Of a stretch of 10,791 nt of DNA, positions 7,493 through 10,791 are shown one piece after another. The notes beneath the pieces are model-generated. The model saw only the letters and a list, made by a program, of their open reading frames with translations. It did no database searches and was not told where the DNA came from. Each line of letters begins with the position of its first letter. The first letter of the stretch is position 1. Both the position numbers and the translations under genes were made by a program. The DNA is from an uncultured Roseovarius sp. (lineage in GTDB: Bacteria > Pseudomonadota > Alphaproteobacteria > Rhodobacterales > Rhodobacteraceae), in contig CAKSUL010000057.1 of NCBI GenBank assembly GCA_934501475.1, positions 1 to 10,791 of the forward strand, written 5' to 3'.

Positions 7493-7549
7493 GGGATGCG
7501 CAGGATCGCGCATCCCAAGGGGGGATTGGGGGCGGGCGTTTCAGCCCGC
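7493..7549 (-). other. Two tandem hairpins in the serC-serA gap
   Basis: Directly after the serC stop, GCGGGC and GCCCGC (7532-7537 with 7544-7549) form a 6-bp stem with a 6-nt loop. Then 7493-7501 pairs with 7508-7516 in a perfect 9-bp stem (GGGATGCGC) around a 6-nt loop. Neither is followed by a U tract, so they look more like message-stabilising or attenuating structures than full terminators. The serA ribosome binding site (AAGGA, 7471-7475) lies 18 nt beyond the second hairpin on the message and stays free. Confidence 0.5.
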
Positions 7550-7551
7550 GC

Positions 7552-8700
7552 TCATGCGGCCAGGGCCAGGATTTCGGACTCGAAGGCCCATTCGATCCAC
7601 GGCATGAGGGCGGCCACATCGGTGGTTTCAACCGTGGCGCCGCACCAGATCCGCAGACCCGGCGGTGCATCGCGGTAGGCCCCGATGTCATAGGCGACGC
7701 CCGCCGCCTCAAGCCGCTTGGCCACGGATTTGGCAAAGGCCGCGCCGTTGCCGATGCGCGCATCGTCAAAGGTCAGGCAGACCGAGGTGTTCGAGCGATG
7801 CTCGGGCTCGGCGGCCAGGAACTTGATCCACGGGTTCTGCGCCACGAAGGATTGCACCACCGCCAGGTTGGCATAGGCGCGTTCGCGCAGCCCCTCCAGC
7901 CCCCCGACCGAGCGCGCCCAGTCCAGCGCAAGCAGGTAATCCTCGACCGCCAGCATCGAGGGCGTGTTGATGGTGGCGCCCTCGAAAATCTCCTCGATCA
8001 GCTTGCCGCCCTTGGTCAGACGGAAGATCTTGGGCAGGGGCCAGGGGGGCGTATAGCTCTCCAGGCGTTCGACCGCGCGCGGGCTGAGCACGATCATGCC
8101 ATGCGCCGCCTCACCGCCCAGCACCTTTTGCCAGCTGAACGTGGTCACATCCAGCTTGTCCCAGGGCAGGCGTTGGGCAAAGGCCGCCGATGTGGCGTCA
8201 CAGATCGTCAGACCGGCGCGATCCGCCTTGATCCAGTCGCCATTGGGCACGCGCACGCCCGATGTGGTGCCGTTCCAGGTAAAGACCACGTCATTGTCGG
8301 TATCGACGCTGCCCAGATCGACGATCTGGCCATAATCGGCGGTCTTGACCTCGGCATCCAGTTTCAGCTGCTTGACCACATCGGTGACCCAGCCGGCGCC
8401 GAAACTTTCCCATGCCAGCATTTCGACCTTGCGTGCCCCCAGCAGGGACCACATCGCCATTTCGACCGCGCCGGTATCCGAGGCCGGCACGATGCCGATC
8501 CGATACTCGGCAGGAATGCCGAGAATCTCACGCGTGCCGTCGATGGCGGCCTTCAACTTGGCCTTGCCGACAGCGGCGCGGTGGCTGCGCCCCAAAGGCG
8601 CGCCGGACAGCTGGTCGAGTGAAAAAGTGGGGATCTTGGCGCAGGGGCCAGAGGAAAAACGCGGGTTTTCCGGCCGCGTTGCCGGTTCTTGCATAGCCAT
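7552..8700 (-). CDS. serC: Phosphoserine aminotransferase
   Basis: SerC is the PLP enzyme that converts 3-phosphohydroxypyruvate plus glutamate to O-phosphoserine plus 2-oxoglutarate. The 382-aa product matches the alphaproteobacterial form of the class V aminotransferases. The PLP lysine is Lys192 in [16 protein letters not shown], and Asp168 in ICDATSAAF is the expected pyridine-nitrogen partner. The N-terminal [10 protein letters not shown] and LGRSHR blocks bind substrate and phosphate in this family. ATG 8700 has a strong Shine-Dalgarno, GGAAGGA (8709-8715), 8 nt upstream; an ATG two codons later is a possible alternative. The ribosome binding site lies inside a structured leader (8701-8751). 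serC is the first gene of the minus-strand serCA operon and is divergent from serB, so all three steps of serine synthesis sit together. Confidence 0.96.
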   Translation of the reverse strand: MAMQEPATRPENPRFSSGPCAKIPTFSLDQLSGAPLGRSHRAAVGKAKLKAAIDGTREILGIPAEYRIGIVPASDTGAVEMAMWSLLGARKVEMLAWESFGAGWVTDVVKQLKLDAEVKTADYGQIVDLGSVDTDNDVVFTWNGTTSGVRVPNGDWIKADRAGLTICDATSAAFAQRLPWDKLDVTTFSWQKVLGGEAAHGMIVLSPRAVERLESYTPPWPLPKIFRLTKGGKLIEEIFEGATINTPSMLAVEDYLLALDWARSVGGLEGLRERAYANLAVVQSFVAQNPWIKFLAAEPEHRSNTSVCLTFDDARIGNGAAFAKSVAKRLEAAGVAYDIGAYRDAPPGLRIWCGATVETTDVAALMPWIEWAFESEILALAA

Positions 8701-8751
8701 TTAAGCTATCCTTCCAGATAAGCGCCCTTCGTTGGGGAAGGGTGTCCCGCT
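8701..8751 (-). promoter_or_regulatory. serC leader RNA (cis-regulatory element)
   Basis: Read on the minus strand, the 50 nt before serC fold into two elements. The first has an outer helix AGCG/CGCT (8748-8751 with 8721-8724) and an inner helix CCCTTC/GAAGGG (8737-8742 with 8725-8730) with a 6-nt loop; a 5-nt bulge lies on the 5' side. The second pairs GCTTATC (8717-8723) with GATAGC (8705-8710), one U bulged, and its loop is part of the Shine-Dalgarno GGAAGGA. This agrees with the serC leader described upstream of serC-serA in alphaproteobacteria, whose final stem overlaps the serC ribosome binding site. Bases 8722-8723 are claimed by both the outer helix and the final stem, so the two could be alternative folds. 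The identification is from memory of the family, not from a covariance search. Confidence 0.72.
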
Positions 8752-8755
8752 GATT

Positions 8756-8784
8756 TGGATATGGGCGGGCGCGGGTCTTTGCAA
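8756..8784 (-). promoter_or_regulatory. Candidate sigma-70-type promoter for serCA
   Basis: On the minus strand TTGCAA (8779-8784) and TATCCA (8756-8761) are separated by exactly 17 nt. The -35 matches consensus in four of six positions and the -10 in the first three (TAT). Transcription would start around 8748-8751, which is just where the leader's first helix begins. That agreement raises the credibility of an otherwise modest match. Confidence 0.45.
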
Positions 8785-8986
8785 GCGCAGAAATGATGCC
8801 GCACCGCCGCTTTGTCGTTAAAATGCGACGGATCGGTTCACGATCGGAAACTTTGGCCCCGAATGCGCACATGCCGGTGGCGCGCGGGCGCAATCGGGTG
8901 GCAATCGCGCTGTCGCGCGTTGTGCATCTGGAAATCACCTTCGCGATGGCGTAGAGCCGCCGCAGCATCACGCCCGGAGGGATCAC

Positions 8987-9868
8987 ATGTTTGTCGTCAG
9001 TCTGATTGCACCGCCCCGCGGGCTGGAGCCTGCCCTGGTCGATAGCCTGCGCAATGCGTGGGGCGGGGGTGACGCGCTGTGGCTGTCCCCGGATGAGGCG
9101 GCGGAATTTCCGGTCGCGCTCATGCCCGCGAACCTGTGGGAGGTCTGGGGAAACCTGCAGGGCATGCGCGTCGATCTGGTGGTGCAGCCCGAGGGCGGTC
9201 GGCGCAAGGCGATGTTGCTGGCCGATATGGACAGCACGATGATCCAGCAGGAATGCATTGATGAACTGGCCGATGAGGCCGGGGTGGGCGCGCATGTGCG
9301 CGACATCACCGCGCGCGCGATGAATGGGGAACTGGATTTCGAGGGCGCGCTGATCGAACGCGTCGCCCTGCTGAACGGGCTGGACGCGGCGGTGATCGAC
9401 CGGGTGCTGAGCCAGCGGATCACCATGATGCCGGGCGGCGCGACCCTGCTGGCCACGATGAAGGCGCACGGGGCCTATTGCGCGCTGGTTTCGGGCGGAT
9501 TCACCGCCTTTACCGCGCATGTGGCGGCCAGGCTCGGCTTTGATGAGCATCGCGCGAACACGCTGATCATGCGTGACGGGCGACTGACCGGTGAGGTGGG
9601 CCGCCCGATCCTGGGGCGCGACGCCAAGGTGCAGGCGCTGCATGACATCGCATCCGCGCGCGCCATCACGGTCGAGGATGCGATTGCCGTCGGCGACGGC
9701 GCGAATGATCTGGGCATGTTGGGCGAGGCCGGGACCGGCGTGGCGCTCCACGCCAAGCCAAGCGTCGCCGCGCAATGCGACATCCGCATCAACCATGGCG
9801 ATCTCAGCGCGCTGCTGTTTCTTCAGGGCTATGGGCGCGACGCGTTTTGCGAGGGCAGCCAGGGCTGA
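8987..9868 (+). CDS. serB: Phosphoserine phosphatase
   Basis: SerB hydrolyses O-phosphoserine to L-serine, the last step of the pathway that SerA and SerC begin. The 293-aa product is a HAD-superfamily phosphatase with all motifs: motif I LLADMDSTM (nucleophile Asp80, acid/base Asp82), motif II VSGGF (Ser169), motif III Lys214 in GRDAKVQAL, and motif IV VGDGANDLGM (Asp237, Asp241). The E-C-I-D sequence after motif I is typical of the cap region. Residues 1-70 form an N-terminal extension before the catalytic domain, as in many proteobacterial SerB proteins. ATG 8987 has GGAGG (8976-8980) 6 nt upstream. It is divergent from serCA across a 286-nt gap and converges on the asparaginase gene with only 13 nt between stop codons. 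No clear serB promoter was seen. Confidence 0.96.
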   Translation: MFVVSLIAPPRGLEPALVDSLRNAWGGGDALWLSPDEAAEFPVALMPANLWEVWGNLQGMRVDLVVQPEGGRRKAMLLADMDSTMIQQECIDELADEAGVGAHVRDITARAMNGELDFEGALIERVALLNGLDAAVIDRVLSQRITMMPGGATLLATMKAHGAYCALVSGGFTAFTAHVAARLGFDEHRANTLIMRDGRLTGEVGRPILGRDAKVQALHDIASARAITVEDAIAVGDGANDLGMLGEAGTGVALHAKPSVAAQCDIRINHGDLSALLFLQGYGRDAFCEGSQG

Positions 9869-9881
9869 TCCCGCCGCGCCG

Positions 9882-10791
9882 TCACAGCAGGGCGGCGGCG
9901 GGTTTGATCATGCCGGTCTCGATGCCGCGCCAGTTCCGGATCGGCGCATTCATGAATTTGCGCGTCGCCGGGTGATCGGCGTCCAGCACGCCCAGCCGGA
10001 CCAGAATTGCGGCAATCGCGCATTCCGAGCCGCGCTCGTTCCCGTCGGTGATCTTGAGCGCGACACCCAGTTTCAGCCCCGGAATGATGGCGATGTAAAA
10101 CGCCTCGGCCCCGGTTTTCAACGCGACGGGCTGGGTGCAGGCGCGCATCAATTCGGTGCAGGCGCGCCCCTCGCCGGCGACCAGATCGGGATGCGCCACC
10201 ATCGCCTGCCACAGCCGCACCGCAGCGGATTGCCGTTTGTCCGCACCCTCGCGGGCCCCGGCAAAGAACGCCATGGCGCGGGCCATGCCCTGCAGCGAGC
10301 ACATGAAATTGGGCGCGGAGCAGCCGTCGATACCATGTCCGGGGCTGACCTCACCGGTGACGGATTCAAACGCCTCAAGGCAGGCGCGCTGCACCGGATG
10401 GGTGAAATCGACATAGTCAGGTCCGGCGCCAAGATGCTGATTGAGCGTCAGGAACCCCGCATGTTTGCCCGAACAGTTGTTGTGGACCTGGCAGGGCGCG
10501 GTCTGCGAACACAGCAGCGCCTCATGCGCCACGGGATCGCGGGGCATATGCGCGCCACAGCGCAGATCACTGTCGGCAAGGCCCAGATCATCCAGCCACG
10601 CGCCAACCCGGTCGGTATGGATCGCGGCCCCGTTATGCGACGCACAGGCCAGCGCCAGATGCTGCGGCGTCAAGGCGCGCGCATCCGCCGCGCCGCTTTC
10701 GATCAGCGGCAGCGCCTGCAGCATCTTGGAGGATGAGCGCGGCAGCACCGTGGTTGCAGGATCGCCCCAGGCCTGAACGATATCGCCGGAC
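9882..10791 (-). CDS. L-asparaginase II family (class 3, R. etli type), 5' end missing
   Basis: The product belongs to the asparaginase II family typified by the Rhizobium etli thermolabile enzyme, which hydrolyses asparagine to aspartate and ammonia and is unrelated to the EcAII or plant types. The frame stays open to the right edge (residues SGDIVQAWGDP... precede the GTG at 10748), so the true start lies outside the window; ~302 codons are seen. The Ser-x-x-Lys pair in PRSSSK and the second Ser in CASHNG match the tandem Ser-Lys active site. HNNCSGKHAGF holds the Cys and Lys, and GIDGCSAPNF the Cys, that bind zinc in the R. etli enzyme. The spacing from the first Ser to the CSGK Cys (87 residues) equals that between Ser48 and Cys135 of that enzyme as I recall it. 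It converges on serB. Glutaminase side activity cannot be judged. Confidence 0.9.
   Translation of the reverse strand, partial: SGDIVQAWGDPATTVLPRSSSKMLQALPLIESGAADARALTPQHLALACASHNGAAIHTDRVGAWLDDLGLADSDLRCGAHMPRDPVAHEALLCSQTAPCQVHNNCSGKHAGFLTLNQHLGAGPDYVDFTHPVQRACLEAFESVTGEVSPGHGIDGCSAPNFMCSLQGMARAMAFFAGAREGADKRQSAAVRLWQAMVAHPDLVAGEGRACTELMRACTQPVALKTGAEAFYIAIIPGLKLGVALKITDGNERGSECAIAAILVRLGVLDADHPATRKFMNAPIRNWRGIETGMIKPAAALL

Noticed and set aside
7798..8622. A 274-codon plus-strand open frame opposite serC
   Set aside because: It is a mirror of the real serC codons, and the composition is typical of antisense frames in GC-rich genomes.
8831..8845. Inverted repeat GATCG-gttca-CGATC in the serB upstream region
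   Set aside because: Five-base arms are expected by chance in a gap of this size, and no second copy or promoter overlap supports an operator.
8528..9796. A 422-codon minus-strand open frame opposite serB, running through the divergent promoter region into serC
   Set aside because: It overlaps two certain genes and the serC leader, shows no family signature and reads serC out of frame at its end.
9591..10736. A 381-codon plus-strand open frame covering the end of serB and the asparaginase gene
   Set aside because: It is out of frame with serB and antisense to a gene with intact active-site motifs; it has no domain of its own.
1..10791. Mobile elements, CRISPR arrays, tRNA or rRNA genes, or a defence island
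   Set aside because: No transposase, integrase, direct-repeat array, tRNA cloverleaf or defence-type gene was seen; composition is even and the genes are mostly housekeeping.

Overview
The window reads as an ordinary chromosomal segment of a GC-rich alphaproteobacterium, most likely a member of the Rhodobacterales (Rhodobacter/Roseobacter group). This rests on the very high third-position GC, a Paracoccus-type aa3 oxidase subunit I, a long SerA, the serC-serA arrangement with a structured leader of the kind described in alphaproteobacteria, and a class 3 (Rhizobium etli type) asparaginase. Genus and species cannot be told from the sequence. No phage, transposon, tRNA, rRNA or CRISPR array is visible.

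Layout, left to right: (1) the 3' end of cytochrome c oxidase subunit I (ctaD, +), closed by a strong intrinsic terminator; (2) a Wza/KpsD-type outer-membrane polysaccharide export lipoprotein (+); (3) a minus-strand pair, an unrecognised secreted protein followed after 14 nt by a YcaQ/AlkX-family DNA glycosylase, which converges on the export gene; (4) the pantothenate operon panB-panC (+), whose reading frames overlap at ATGA; (5) a short gene-free stretch with a serA-side hairpin and an intergenic sequence that looks like a recurrent rhodobacteral element; (6) the serine biosynthesis block: serC then serA on the minus strand and serB divergent on the plus strand; (7) the 3' part of an asparaginase II gene (-), which runs off the right edge and converges on serB.

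The metabolic core is amino-acid and cofactor supply. SerA, SerC and SerB are the complete phosphorylated route from 3-phosphoglycerate to L-serine, and all three lie within about 4 kb. PanB and PanC make pantoate and join it to beta-alanine to give pantothenate; panD and panE are not in the window. PanB uses methylene-tetrahydrofolate, whose one-carbon unit largely comes from serine, so the pan and ser blocks are metabolically linked, although nothing in the sequence shows shared control.

The most interesting regulatory signal is the serC 5' leader (8701-8751, minus strand). It has two hairpins, and the last can hide the serC ribosome binding site; this matches the described alphaproteobacterial serC leader. 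The least understood gene is the secreted protein at 3004-3789. I did not find convincing evidence for a wholly new multi-gene system.
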